A stretch of 28,250 bases of DNA from RGIG3077 sp964490175. Its GTDB lineage: Bacteria > Bacillota > Clostridia > Oscillospirales > Ruminococcaceae. Below the pieces are notes generated by a model. The model made no database searches, was not told where the DNA came from, and was given only the letters and a program-made list of their open reading frames with translations. Positions 1 through 7,370 of the stretch are shown here, in pieces; position 1 is the stretch's first letter; every line of letters begins with the position of its first letter. Position numbers and translations under genes: made by a program. The stretch is taken from assembly GCA_964490175.1 (NCBI GenBank), contig CAZBAI010000021.1, positions 1 to 28,250 of the forward strand, in the 5' to 3' direction.

Positions 1-20
1 ATAAAGGGCGAAAAAGAAAA

Positions 21-56
21 AAAGCGGATGCAATGAAAATTCATCACATCCGCTTT
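21..56 (-). terminator. Terminator-like hairpin, outermost of three
   Basis: A perfect 10-bp inverted repeat (21-30 with 47-56) encloses a second small stem (33-37 with 40-44). Read on the minus strand it is followed by a T-rich run, as in an intrinsic terminator. It is the third such hairpin downstream of the tRNA-Gln gene, so its natural upstream transcript is not obvious. Confidence 0.6.
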
Positions 57-93
57 AAGACAAAGTTATTTAACAATTATATAAATGAAAAAA

Positions 94-130
94 GGGCAGA
101 ATCTGCGATAATAATTCGCTAATTCTGCCC
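94..130 (-). terminator. Terminator-like hairpin, middle of three
   Basis: A perfect 9-bp GC-rich inverted repeat (94-102 with 122-130) has a 19-nt loop. On the minus strand the 3' arm runs straight into a T-rich tail (CTTTTTTCATTT). No gene lies between this hairpin and the tRNA-Gln terminator, only the tRNA T-arm-like sequence at 144-160. Confidence 0.6.
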
Positions 131-143
131 TGAATATTCGTTT

Positions 144-160
144 CGGTGGTTCGAATCCAC
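144..160 (+). pseudogene. Isolated tRNA T-arm-like sequence, possible tRNA 3'-end remnant
   Basis: A 5-bp stem (GGTGG/CCACC) flanks the loop TTCGAAT, which is the canonical T-stem and loop of a tRNA on the plus strand. No D-arm, anticodon arm or matching 5' acceptor strand is present upstream, and the bases after the arm do not give a normal acceptor plus CCA. It is therefore not a complete tRNA. It could be a leftover of a deleted tRNA gene or an attachment-site scar. A chance palindrome cannot be excluded. Confidence 0.4.
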
Positions 161-217
161 CTTGTAGGTCATTGGCATCTTTGAAAATGCAACTATGAAA
201 AATGGGGTAAAAATCAA

Positions 218-245
218 GAAAACCCTTGATAAATCAAGGGTTTTC
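218..245 (-). terminator. Intrinsic terminator of tRNA-Gln
   Basis: A 13-bp perfect inverted repeat (218-230 with 233-245) lies about 30 nt beyond the 3' end of the minus-strand tRNA-Gln. On that strand the stem closes with GGGTTTTC and continues into TTGATTTTTA, so it fits as the terminator of this tRNA transcript. Confidence 0.7.
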
Positions 246-274
246 GGTGTGGGATCTTAATAGACCGCAACACT

Positions 275-349
275 TGGTTGGGATAGATGGATTCGAACCA
301 TCGAGTGACGGAGTCAAAGTCCGTTGCCTTACCGCTTGGCTATACCCCA
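275..349 (-). tRNA. tRNA-Gln (anticodon UUG)
   Basis: Read on the minus strand this is a complete cloverleaf. The acceptor arms TGGGGTA and TATCCCA pair with one G-T. The anticodon loop is CTTTGAC, giving TTG, which reads CAA (and CAG by wobble) for glutamine. The T-loop TTCGAAT is intact, and the 3' CCA is encoded in the DNA (275-277). The gene has its own promoter at 367-395 and a terminator at 218-245, so it appears to be a single-tRNA transcript. Confidence 0.95.
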
Positions 350-366
350 ATACAAACTACCATAAT

Positions 367-395
367 ATTATATCAGTTTTTTTTCAATAAATCAA
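367..395 (-). promoter_or_regulatory. Sigma-70-type promoter of tRNA-Gln
   Basis: On the minus strand TTGATT (390-395) and TATAAT (367-372) are separated by exactly 17 nt, which include a run of eight A residues. The start point would fall just upstream of the tRNA 5' end. Confidence 0.75.
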
Positions 396-455
396 GCCTT
401 TACAAAAATAAATTAAAAATTATGGCATTTTGCACGAAACGATGCGAGTAATTTG

Positions 456-1574
456 TCAAAAATACATATATAGACGACATTTCATCATACCGTTATAGAG
501 TTTTCTGCACTTTCTTGCCGGCTTGCCGAATTTTTTTTCAAAGCCGTCGCTTGCCGTTATTACATAACACGGGTATGTGGTGTCGGCGCTGAGTTTTTTG
601 CCCATTGTTATGTAAATTTCTTCAGCCGCACGTATATCAAGCAACCTTTCGCCGTATGGCGGATTGCATATAACGATTTCGTTTTCGCTGTGAACGGAGA
701 AATTTTTAATGTCGGCAGTGCGAAAATCAATCGCCGAAGCAACACCGGCACGGCGTGCGTTTTCCTTGGCAATTTCGATTGCATTTTGGTCAATATCCGA
801 GCCGTAAGCCTTAAATCCGCAGTCTTTATTTATCCTTGAAAGTGCGGCTTGGCGTTCATCGCTCCATATCCGCCTTGGCAGACAACCCCATTTTTCCGCA
901 GCAAAGCTGCGTTTTAATCCCGGGGCGTAATTCATCGCTTTAAACGCCGCTTCTATAAGTATTGTTCCCGAGCCGCAAAAAGGGTCAACAACAATGCTTT
1001 CTCGACGCACTCTCGCCAAATCGACAATGCCTGCGGCAAGCGTTTCCTTAATCGGCGCAAGATTAGCCTGCTTGCGGTAGCCGCGTTTGTGTAGCGGGAT
1101 TCCGCTTGTGTCGAGATAAACAGTCACAATATCTTTCATTATGGAAAAACTGATTTGCACAACGCTGTCGGTTTCTTCGAGCCAATGCAGTGAGTATTTT
1201 TCTTTAAGCCGTTCAACAACCGCTTTTTTTATGATTGATTGGCAAGCCGGCACGCTTGCAAGCTTTGAATTAAGCGAATGACCCTTGACTGGAAAGGCGT
1301 TCTTTTTTCCGATATATTCTTCAAATTCAAGGGATTTTACGCCTTGAAACAAATCCTCAAAGGTCAGCGCTTTGAAACTGCCAAGCTCAATGAGCACTCT
1401 TTCGGCAGTCGCCAGACAGATATTTGCTTTTGCGATTATATCGGCAGTGCCCTCAAAGCTTATTCTGCCGTTTTCCGCTTTAACGTTGTCCGCACCGATG
1501 CGTTTGGCTTCAAAGCTTAAAACGCTTTCAAGCCCGAAATGGCACGGACAAACCAGTTTATATGTTTTTGACAT
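456..1574 (-). CDS. THUMP-domain class I SAM-dependent RNA methyltransferase (YpsC/RlmL-type)
   Basis: This 372-residue protein is probably a 23S rRNA guanine N2-methyltransferase of the RlmL N-terminal/YpsC family, acting in the cytoplasm on naked rRNA. The N-terminal half (about 1-165) matches the THUMP-containing RNA-binding region of the family. The C-terminal Rossmann domain carries the SAM-binding motif DPFCGSG (197-203) and the target-base motif NPPY (304-307), which is typical of amino-group methylation of a base. Length is usual for the single-domain Firmicute version; E. coli RlmL is a longer fusion. The ATG at 1574 follows a GAAAGG ribosome site. It lies 53 nt downstream of the PBP gene with no terminator between, so the two are probably co-transcribed. 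The exact rRNA target cannot be read from the sequence. Confidence 0.9.
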   Translation of the reverse strand: MSKTYKLVCPCHFGLESVLSFEAKRIGADNVKAENGRISFEGTADIIAKANICLATAERVLIELGSFKALTFEDLFQGVKSLEFEEYIGKKNAFPVKGHSLNSKLASVPACQSIIKKAVVERLKEKYSLHWLEETDSVVQISFSIMKDIVTVYLDTSGIPLHKRGYRKQANLAPIKETLAAGIVDLARVRRESIVVDPFCGSGTILIEAAFKAMNYAPGLKRSFAAEKWGCLPRRIWSDERQAALSRINKDCGFKAYGSDIDQNAIEIAKENARRAGVASAIDFRTADIKNFSVHSENEIVICNPPYGERLLDIRAAEEIYITMGKKLSADTTYPCYVITASDGFEKKFGKPARKCRKLYNGMMKCRLYMYF

Positions 1575-1627
1575 TATGATTGCCTTTCAGTGCATAAAAT
1601 ATCAAGAGGGGAGAGGGAAAAAACCGA

Positions 1628-4192
1628 TTATTCTTCCGATTGAGCCGATGCGGCACGGCATGAGGTGCACACACTCGGCATTGAGTCGGTTTTGTAATAT
1701 CCCGGAACGGAGCATTTTGAGCAGTTCGAGCCGGCGATAAGTCCTGTCGAATTGCAGAAATACGCCATTTCAACGCCCTCGTCAACAGGAAATTCCGCAT
1801 GCGTTACAGAGTTGGTCATTTCTGCGTATTCACCGAAGATGTTTGCCCAAATCAGCGCAGATTTCGGGTAATTTTTGGAATAAAATCCGAATGAGTTTGA
1901 GCCTGAGCTTGTGTAAACGCTTGAATTGTCATTATCAAATCCAAGCCAAACTGCGCTGACATAATCGGGGGTAAGTCCCACGAAACCGAGGTCACGGAAG
2001 TTTTGCGAAGTACCCGTCTTTCCGCAAACCTCAACGCCGTCAAGATTCGCCTGACGTCCCGTACCGTCATAGCTGTTTTCAACAACACGGCGCAAGAGTC
2101 TATTCATGATATATGCCGTGTCGCTGCCGACAGCCTGTTCGCCGAATTTGTTCTGGTGGTCGATAACGACGTTGCCCTGTGCGTCGTATACCATAGATAT
2201 AATGGTTGATTCATACATATAACCGCCGTTTCCGTAAGGAACATATGCGTTGCACAGCTCATTTAGAGTAACGCCGTTTGTAAGACCGCCTACACTTAAC
2301 GGCGCAAGGTCGATATCCGAAGCGACAAGCGATTTAAATTTCAGCTTATCTACCATAAACGAATAAATATTATCCGGCCCTATATCATAGCAAAGCTTTG
2401 CGGGAATTGTGTTAAGCGAAACTTCAATCGCACGGTAAATGAATTTGTTGCCGTAAGACCAGCTTGAAAAGTTGTGCGGCCAGCTTTCGCCGTTTACCGT
2501 CAGCGGTTTGTCAACGTATATCGAAGACCAGTTTATTATGTCGTTTTCAAGCGCATATCCATAGGTTGAAACAGGCTTGATACACGAACCGGGCTGACGT
2601 TTTGATTGCATTGGGCGCAAAAGTCCCAGTGATGAGGTCTTTTCGCCGATTCCGCCGACAACCGCCTGAATATTGCCGTAATAATCCATTACGATAAACG
2701 AGGAATTGGGATAGACATAAAGATTTGACCCGTCTTCTTCAAGAATGGGGTTTCCCTCGGAATCATAAGCTTTTTGGGCAAATCCCTCACTGTATACATT
2801 GTAATAATCAAGATATTTTTCTTCAAGATATTCCTGCATTGCAAGGTCGGCGGTGACATAAATCGTGTAGCCGCCGCTGTTTATTTCTTTGAGCGCCTGC
2901 TGATAGCTGATGCCTCGTTCCTCTTGGAAATATTCGGCAAGCTCCATCAAAGCGGCATCGACAACATATGAAGTAACGCCGTTTCCGTCGGCTTCTTCAT
3001 CTTCGTTTTCGTAAAGCTCGGGGTATAGCTCTCTGTGCTTTTGCGAGCCGACGAAAATGAGTTCTTCGGCAACTGCTTCTTCATATTCCTTTCGGGTAAT
3101 GGCGCCGTTTTCAAACATTTTATAAAGTATATATTCCTGTCTGCCTTTATTTTCTTCAATACCCGTGTTGACCCATTCGTCGGTTTTTACCCATGTGCCT
3201 GTGGCTTCGTCATACTCTTTTAAATAGTATCCGGCATTCGGATTGTTTTTCTCCGGACTTTTCGGAATTGCGGCAAGCGAGGCACTTTCTGCGATGGAAA
3301 GCTCGGAAACGCTCTTGCCGAAGTATTTTTCGGCGGCATATTCAATGCCGACGGCACCGCCGCCGAAGCTGATATAGTTCATATACGCTTCGAGAATTTC
3401 AAGCTTTGCATAACGTTCTTCAAGATTCATGGCACGAAAAATCTCACGAATTTTACGCTGCGGACCTGCCGAACCCGAGCGTGCGTCATCTCCCGTAATG
3501 TTTTTTACAAGCTGCTGGGTTATGGTCGAACCGCCTTGGTCGGTATCGTAAATCGAAATAAACATATTTACAAACGCCGCCAATGTGCGCTTGTAGTCAA
3601 TACCGTCATGGAGGAAAAAACGCTCATCTTCTGCGAAAACAAACGCATTCATCGTGTGCTGCGGCACAACATCAATATCGACGGGTATGCTCATCGAGTC
3701 GTTTTCGACATAATAAAGCTGGGTGTAGTCGCCCGTTTCGGGGTCTGTGCCGTAAATATATGTCGAGCTTGAGGTCTGTATATCGTAAAGGTCGATCTCA
3801 TAGGTTTCGTTCATAAATTTCAGCACATATACGGTTAAAGCGGCAACTATAATAGTGCCGGTAATTACCACAATCAAAAAGAGCGACAATACTGTCGAGC
3901 CGAGAACCCGCAGCGCTTTTTTTGAAGCACGGTAAACCTTTTTTGCGCTTTTCAAAGCCTTTTTGCGGCGCTTTTTCTTCTTTAGAGCCAATTGCCTTGC
4001 CGCTGATTTTGCATCGGAGTGATTAGCGGGCAAACCGCTCGTCGAGTCGGCTGAGCTTTGCGCATATTCCTCATAGCTGTTTTTTTCTTTGTCTGTATAT
4101 TCGGCTTCGTGCGATGAAGCAAAGCTGCTGTTTTGCGCCATGTCATCGTTATCTCTGTCTTTTTCGCCGAATGTAAATTCGTTTTTGTCCAT
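1628..4192 (-). CDS. Class A penicillin-binding protein (PBP1a type)
   Basis: This bifunctional membrane enzyme polymerises glycan strands and cross-links their peptides, outside the cell membrane. The chosen start gives 854 residues. The ATG at 4192 follows GAGAGGGG; the reading frame continues upstream, but that extension would run over the promoter. Residues 1-96 are a polar and then strongly basic cytoplasmic tail, followed by one membrane segment (about 97-125). The GT51 glycosyltransferase domain shows AEDERFF with catalytic Glu188. The transpeptidase domain shows the SxxK box (SCIK), the SxN box (SLN) and the KTGTS box. All key residues are present. The unusually long acidic/basic tail may bind partner proteins, but that is a guess. 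The RNA methyltransferase gene follows in the same direction. Confidence 0.95.
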   Translation of the reverse strand: MDKNEFTFGEKDRDNDDMAQNSSFASSHEAEYTDKEKNSYEEYAQSSADSTSGLPANHSDAKSAARQLALKKKKRRKKALKSAKKVYRASKKALRVLGSTVLSLFLIVVITGTIIVAALTVYVLKFMNETYEIDLYDIQTSSSTYIYGTDPETGDYTQLYYVENDSMSIPVDIDVVPQHTMNAFVFAEDERFFLHDGIDYKRTLAAFVNMFISIYDTDQGGSTITQQLVKNITGDDARSGSAGPQRKIREIFRAMNLEERYAKLEILEAYMNYISFGGGAVGIEYAAEKYFGKSVSELSIAESASLAAIPKSPEKNNPNAGYYLKEYDEATGTWVKTDEWVNTGIEENKGRQEYILYKMFENGAITRKEYEEAVAEELIFVGSQKHRELYPELYENEDEEADGNGVTSYVVDAALMELAEYFQEERGISYQQALKEINSGGYTIYVTADLAMQEYLEEKYLDYYNVYSEGFAQKAYDSEGNPILEEDGSNLYVYPNSSFIVMDYYGNIQAVVGGIGEKTSSLGLLRPMQSKRQPGSCIKPVSTYGYALENDIINWSSIYVDKPLTVNGESWPHNFSSWSYGNKFIYRAIEVSLNTIPAKLCYDIGPDNIYSFMVDKLKFKSLVASDIDLAPLSVGGLTNGVTLNELCNAYVPYGNGGYMYESTIISMVYDAQGNVVIDHQNKFGEQAVGSDTAYIMNRLLRRVVENSYDGTGRQANLDGVEVCGKTGTSQNFRDLGFVGLTPDYVSAVWLGFDNDNSSVYTSSGSNSFGFYSKNYPKSALIWANIFGEYAEMTNSVTHAEFPVDEGVEMAYFCNSTGLIAGSNCSKCSVPGYYKTDSMPSVCTSCRAASAQSEE

Positions 4193-4235
4193 AACTGACC
4201 CCTCTCTATTGGAATCTTTTGTCATACCTTTTTGT

Positions 4236-4264
4236 ATTATACCACGTTTAGCAATATTTGTAAA
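4236..4264 (-). promoter_or_regulatory. Sigma-70-type promoter of the PBP gene
   Basis: On the minus strand TTTACA (4259-4264) and TATAAT (4236-4241) are 17 nt apart, giving a leader of about 35-40 nt before the ATG at 4192. This supports the shorter PBP start. Confidence 0.75.
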
Positions 4265-4326
4265 CAAAAATTTGTAAAAAAAGCTTTGCAAAGCGTCAAA
4301 TTCACAAATATACGGAGGAAAAGCGT

Positions 4327-4617
4327 ATGATTCATTGCTTCGGTGAGCTGAAATCGAAAGAAATTGTCGATATTAAAACCGGTGAAAAGCTGGGGTATGT
4401 TGACGATTTGGAATTTGACGGGCAGACAAAGCGCATAATTTCGTTGATAGCTTACGGCAGATTGCGATTTTTCGGTATATTTGGCCGCTGTGAGGATATT
4501 GTGATACCATGCGAGAATATATGCCTTATCGGTACGGACACAATTCTTGTTTCGCTTGAAAATGATGAAAAGGCAACAAAACATCACAAATTCACAATTG
4601 AAAGTTTGTATAAATAG
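4327..4617 (+). CDS. YlmC/YmxH-family PRC-barrel protein
   Basis: This 96-residue protein matches the YlmC/YmxH family of small PRC-barrel proteins, which are widespread in endospore-forming Firmicutes. The beta-rich pattern is visible as a strand with ELKSKEIVDIKTGEKLGYV, then DLEFD, RIISLIAYG, and an IVIPCENI block near residue 60-67. The family is often linked to sporulation in annotation, but its biochemical role is not established. The ATG at 4327 follows a GGAGG site (4315-4319). It is divergent from the PBP gene across a short shared intergenic region and precedes rpsB, which has its own promoter. I see no separate promoter that I would trust for this gene. Confidence 0.85.
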   Translation: MIHCFGELKSKEIVDIKTGEKLGYVDDLEFDGQTKRIISLIAYGRLRFFGIFGRCEDIVIPCENICLIGTDTILVSLENDEKATKHHKFTIESLYK

Positions 4618-4632
4618 ACGAAGAAAAAAATC

Positions 4633-4661
4633 TTGTAAAATATTGTGAAAAGTGGTATAAT
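4633..4661 (+). promoter_or_regulatory. Promoter of rpsB-tsf
   Basis: TTGTAA (4633-4638) and TATAAT (4656-4661) are separated by 17 nt. Transcription would start near 4668 and leave a leader of about 130 nt before rpsB. Confidence 0.7.
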
Positions 4662-4667
4662 ATTAAG

Positions 4668-4798
4668 CGCTTGATAAGAGCAAATTCGCACGCTTGGTTT
4701 ATTGCCCACGGTTCACGGCACTTTTGCGGTCGTGTCGGGCATCGAAAATAGCTGGCGGAGGAAAATTATTAAACCAAAATCAAGGAGGATTCTACACA
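4668..4798 (+). promoter_or_regulatory. 5' leader of rpsB with a possible S2 autoregulatory fold
   Basis: The untranslated leader is long for this genome. It contains the stem TGCCC (4703-4707) with GGGCA (4737-4741), and ACG/CGT pairing just inside. Ribosomal protein operons are commonly controlled by a leader RNA that binds one of their own products; an S2-binding leader is known in Proteobacteria. Whether this leader does the same is inference from its position and folding only. Confidence 0.35.
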
Positions 4799-5539
4799 AT
4801 GGGAGTAGTATCAATGAAACAGCTTCTTGAAGCAGGTGTTCATTTCGGACATCAGACAAGAAGATGGAACCCTAAAATGGCACCCTACATTTTCACCGAA
4901 AGAAACGGCATCTACATCATCGATTTGCAGAAAACCGTTAAAAAGCTTGAAGAAGCTTACATGTTTGTACGTGAGCTTACCGAAAACGGTGAAAGCGTGC
5001 TTTTCGTCGGAACTAAAAAACAGGCCGGCGATTCCGTTAAGGAAGAAGCTTTGAGAGCGGGCGCACATTATGTAAACGCACGCTGGCTCGGCGGAATGAT
5101 GACGAATTTCAAGACAATCAGAAGAAGAATCGACCGTTTGGAGCAGCTCAAGAAGATGGAAGCCGACGGTACGTTTGACCTCCTTCCCAAGAAGGAAGTT
5201 GTAAAGCTCAATCTTGAGATTGAAAAGCTTGAAAAGTTCCTCGGCGGTATCAAGGATATGGATAAGCTTCCCGGCGCACTCTTTATCGTTGACCCCAGAA
5301 AGGAAAGAATTGCGGTTTCCGAAGCTAAGAAACTCAATATTCCGATCGTTGCGATTGTTGATACAAACTGCGACCCCGATGAAATCGACTATGTAATTCC
5401 CGGAAATGACGATGCTATCAGAGCAGTCAAGCTCATTGCCGGCACGATTGCAAACGCTATTATCGAGGGCAAGCAGGGTGAAGCAGGCGAGGAAGAAGCC
5501 GCCGCACAGGAAGAAGCGGCTGCGGAATCTGCCGAATAA
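4799..5539 (+). CDS. rpsB: 30S ribosomal protein S2
   Basis: Ribosomal protein S2 of the small subunit, 246 residues, close to the usual bacterial length. The N-terminus has the family hallmark LLEAGVHFGHQTRRWNPKM, followed by the FTERNGIYIIDLQKT block. The C-terminal part has the DPRKE and PIVAIVDTNCDPD motifs and ends in an Ala/Glu-rich tail. The start is set by AAGGAGG at 4782-4788; an upstream in-frame codon at 4694 would add 35 residues that do not resemble S2. It is followed after 33 nt by tsf, the order found in most bacteria. The gene has its own promoter and leader. Confidence 0.98.
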   Translation: MGVVSMKQLLEAGVHFGHQTRRWNPKMAPYIFTERNGIYIIDLQKTVKKLEEAYMFVRELTENGESVLFVGTKKQAGDSVKEEALRAGAHYVNARWLGGMMTNFKTIRRRIDRLEQLKKMEADGTFDLLPKKEVVKLNLEIEKLEKFLGGIKDMDKLPGALFIVDPRKERIAVSEAKKLNIPIVAIVDTNCDPDEIDYVIPGNDDAIRAVKLIAGTIANAIIEGKQGEAGEEEAAAQEEAAAESAE

Positions 5540-5572
5540 TATCACTTAAAACTTAAATTGGAGGAAATATAA

Positions 5573-6493
5573 ATGGCTAATTTCACCGCAAAGGACGTTG
5601 CCGCACTCAGAGAGAGAACGGGCGTCGGCATGATGGACTGTAAAAAAGCTCTTACCGAGGCTGACGGCGACGCAGAAAAGGCAATAACAATACTCCGTGA
5701 AAAGGGTCTTGCCGCACAGGCTAAGAAGAGCGGAAGAATTGCTGCCGAGGGTATGGTAATGGCATACGCTTGCAGCGAAAAGAATGTCGGCGTTGTTGTT
5801 GAGGTAAACTCCGAAACCGACTTTGTCGCAAAGACCGATGCATTTGCCGGCTTTGTAAAGCAGTGTGCAGATTGTGTTATCGAATATAATCCTTGCGATG
5901 TTGACGCACTTAAAGAATGCGTTGTAAAGGAAGAGGGCAGAAAAATCGGTGAAATTCTTCCCGATTTGGTTCTCAGAATCGGTGAGAATATTCAAATCAG
6001 AAGATTTGAAAGAGTTGACGGAAAAGTATTCTGCTATAATCATGACGGAGGTAAAATCGGCGTTCTCGTTAAGCTTGATACCGATGTTGATTATGATAAG
6101 GTAGCAGCTTGCGGCAAGGACGTTGCCATGCAGGTTGCCGCTATGAACGCACCCTATCTCAACAGAGATTCCGTTCCTGCCGATGTAATTGAAGGCGAAA
6201 AGAAGATTATGATGGCTCAGATGGCTGAAGACCCCAAGATGGCTTCAAAGCCCGAGCAGGTTAAGGCTAAGATTGCCGAGGGCAAGCTTAACAAATTCTA
6301 CAGCGAAAACTGCCTTGTTGAACAGACCTTTGTTAAGGATGACAGCATGACAATTTCCAAGTATGTAGACGCTGTTGCCAAGGAAAACGGCGGCTCTGTT
6401 GCAGTTGCGGGATTTGTCCGCTTTGAGCGCGGCGAGGGTCTTGCTAAGCGTGAGGATAACTTTGCCGATGAAGTTAAGAGCATGATGGGCTAA
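5573..6493 (+). CDS. tsf: Elongation factor Ts
   Basis: EF-Ts catalyses release of GDP from EF-Tu during translation. The protein has 306 residues, within the family range. The N-terminal UBA-like domain (TAKDVAALRERTGVGMMDCK, 4-23) is followed by the conserved TDFVAK motif that contacts EF-Tu. The rest forms the core and C-terminal coiled region. The ATG follows a GGAGG site 33 nt after rpsB, so the two are translated from one mRNA. A clear intrinsic terminator follows at 6512-6548; the usual next genes pyrH and frr are not adjacent here. Confidence 0.98.
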   Translation: MANFTAKDVAALRERTGVGMMDCKKALTEADGDAEKAITILREKGLAAQAKKSGRIAAEGMVMAYACSEKNVGVVVEVNSETDFVAKTDAFAGFVKQCADCVIEYNPCDVDALKECVVKEEGRKIGEILPDLVLRIGENIQIRRFERVDGKVFCYNHDGGKIGVLVKLDTDVDYDKVAACGKDVAMQVAAMNAPYLNRDSVPADVIEGEKKIMMAQMAEDPKMASKPEQVKAKIAEGKLNKFYSENCLVEQTFVKDDSMTISKYVDAVAKENGGSVAVAGFVRFERGEGLAKREDNFADEVKSMMG

Positions 6494-6511
6494 TCGCTTT
6501 TTTAAATATTT

Positions 6512-6548
6512 GCGCCTTAAATCTTGTGTTTAAGGCGCTTTCTTTTTT
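6512..6548 (+). terminator. Intrinsic terminator of rpsB-tsf
   Basis: A 10-bp perfect stem (6512-6521 with 6529-6538) with a 7-nt loop is followed by TTTCTTTTTT. The next gene's ribosome site begins at the very end of this T-run, so that gene may be expressed mainly by read-through. Confidence 0.9.
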
Positions 6549-6559
6549 AAGGAGCTATT

Positions 6560-7258
6560 ATGAAATTTTTCCGAACAGAGAAGTATCACATAGATTTTCA
6601 AAAAACTAAAATGACAGGTCCGAATGCAATGCTCATTACCGAGGAATTGCTTTGTTCGCTTGATTTGCGCCCCACAATGACTGCGCTTGATATTCGTTGC
6701 GGCAAGTCGCTTTCTTCGCTGTTGGTCGCCAAAGAATTTGGCATGAGGGTCTTTGCGTGCGATGATTCCGTTGAACCGTGTGAAAATTTTGCGTTTTATA
6801 AAAGAATCAATATGCAAAATCAGATTATTCCGATGAAGCTTGATTTTTCAGGTGATATTCCTTTTTCTGCCGAATATTTTGATTTGATTTTGTGCGCAGG
6901 CACTTTTAATCAAATTGGGGAAAAAATCAATTTAAAGGAAAAAATATTGCCGCTTTTGAAAAATAACGGCGTACTTGCCGTTGCCATGCCTGTTCTTACC
7001 GTGAACGAAATTTCGCCGCAATTGCGTAAATTTGCCGCAAACAACACCGAAACGCTGCACAGTTTTGATTGGTGGAAAAATTATTTTGAATCGCAAGGCT
7101 TAACTTCGTTTGAAAGCGGATTGTGCGAATGCACCGAAAAAGCGTGGAACGATTGGTTTTTGTGCACCGATAACGAAAACGCAATGCATGACAAGGCACT
7201 TGCCGAAACGGGTGTGCTTTCACAAATTTCGATAGCAAAATTCATTGTAAGAGCTTAA
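6560..7258 (+). CDS. Class I methyltransferase-like protein with degraded SAM motif
   Basis: This 232-residue protein has the order of elements of a class I SAM-dependent methyltransferase (UbiE/YcgJ-like subgroup). There is a lead-in MTGPNAMLITEELL (18-31), a motif I strand, an acidic end to the second strand (DD at 68-69), a FDLILCAG strand (107-114) and a post-motif helix ending in LKNNGVLAVAMP. Related proteins usually read LDLGCGKGLTS in motif I. Here it is LDIRCGKSL (43-51): the first and third glycines are Arg and Ser. SAM binding may be weakened or lost. The ATG follows AAGGAG that sits directly behind the tsf terminator. No substrate can be assigned. Confidence 0.75.
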   Translation: MKFFRTEKYHIDFQKTKMTGPNAMLITEELLCSLDLRPTMTALDIRCGKSLSSLLVAKEFGMRVFACDDSVEPCENFAFYKRINMQNQIIPMKLDFSGDIPFSAEYFDLILCAGTFNQIGEKINLKEKILPLLKNNGVLAVAMPVLTVNEISPQLRKFAANNTETLHSFDWWKNYFESQGLTSFESGLCECTEKAWNDWFLCTDNENAMHDKALAETGVLSQISIAKFIVRA

Positions 7259-7311
7259 AATCTGCCGGAATTTGAAACATATTTTGCAAAAAAATCTCTC
7301 TCGATTTACCA

Positions 7312-7340
7312 TTGACATCGGGTTTGAATTGTGATATTAT
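7312..7340 (+). promoter_or_regulatory. Promoter of the GH25-dockerin gene
   Basis: A perfect TTGACA (7312-7317) and TATTAT (7335-7340) lie 17 nt apart, about 30 nt upstream of the ATG at 7371. Confidence 0.8.
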
Positions 7341-7370
7341 TTGTTAAACTGAATCAAAGGAATAAATATA

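Noticed and set aside
4283..4294. Palindrome GCTTTGCAAAGC between the PBP and YlmC genes
   Set aside because: Short, isolated and in AT-rich sequence; no link to a regulator can be argued.
4694..4798. N-terminal extension of rpsB by 35 codons
   Set aside because: The extension is unlike any S2, overlaps the folded leader and bypasses the strong AAGGAGG site before 4799.
4811..5545. 244-codon open frame on the minus strand
   Set aside because: It lies entirely antisense to rpsB, has no ribosome site and its protein is Cys/Phe-rich with no family resemblance; it is a shadow of rpsB codon use.
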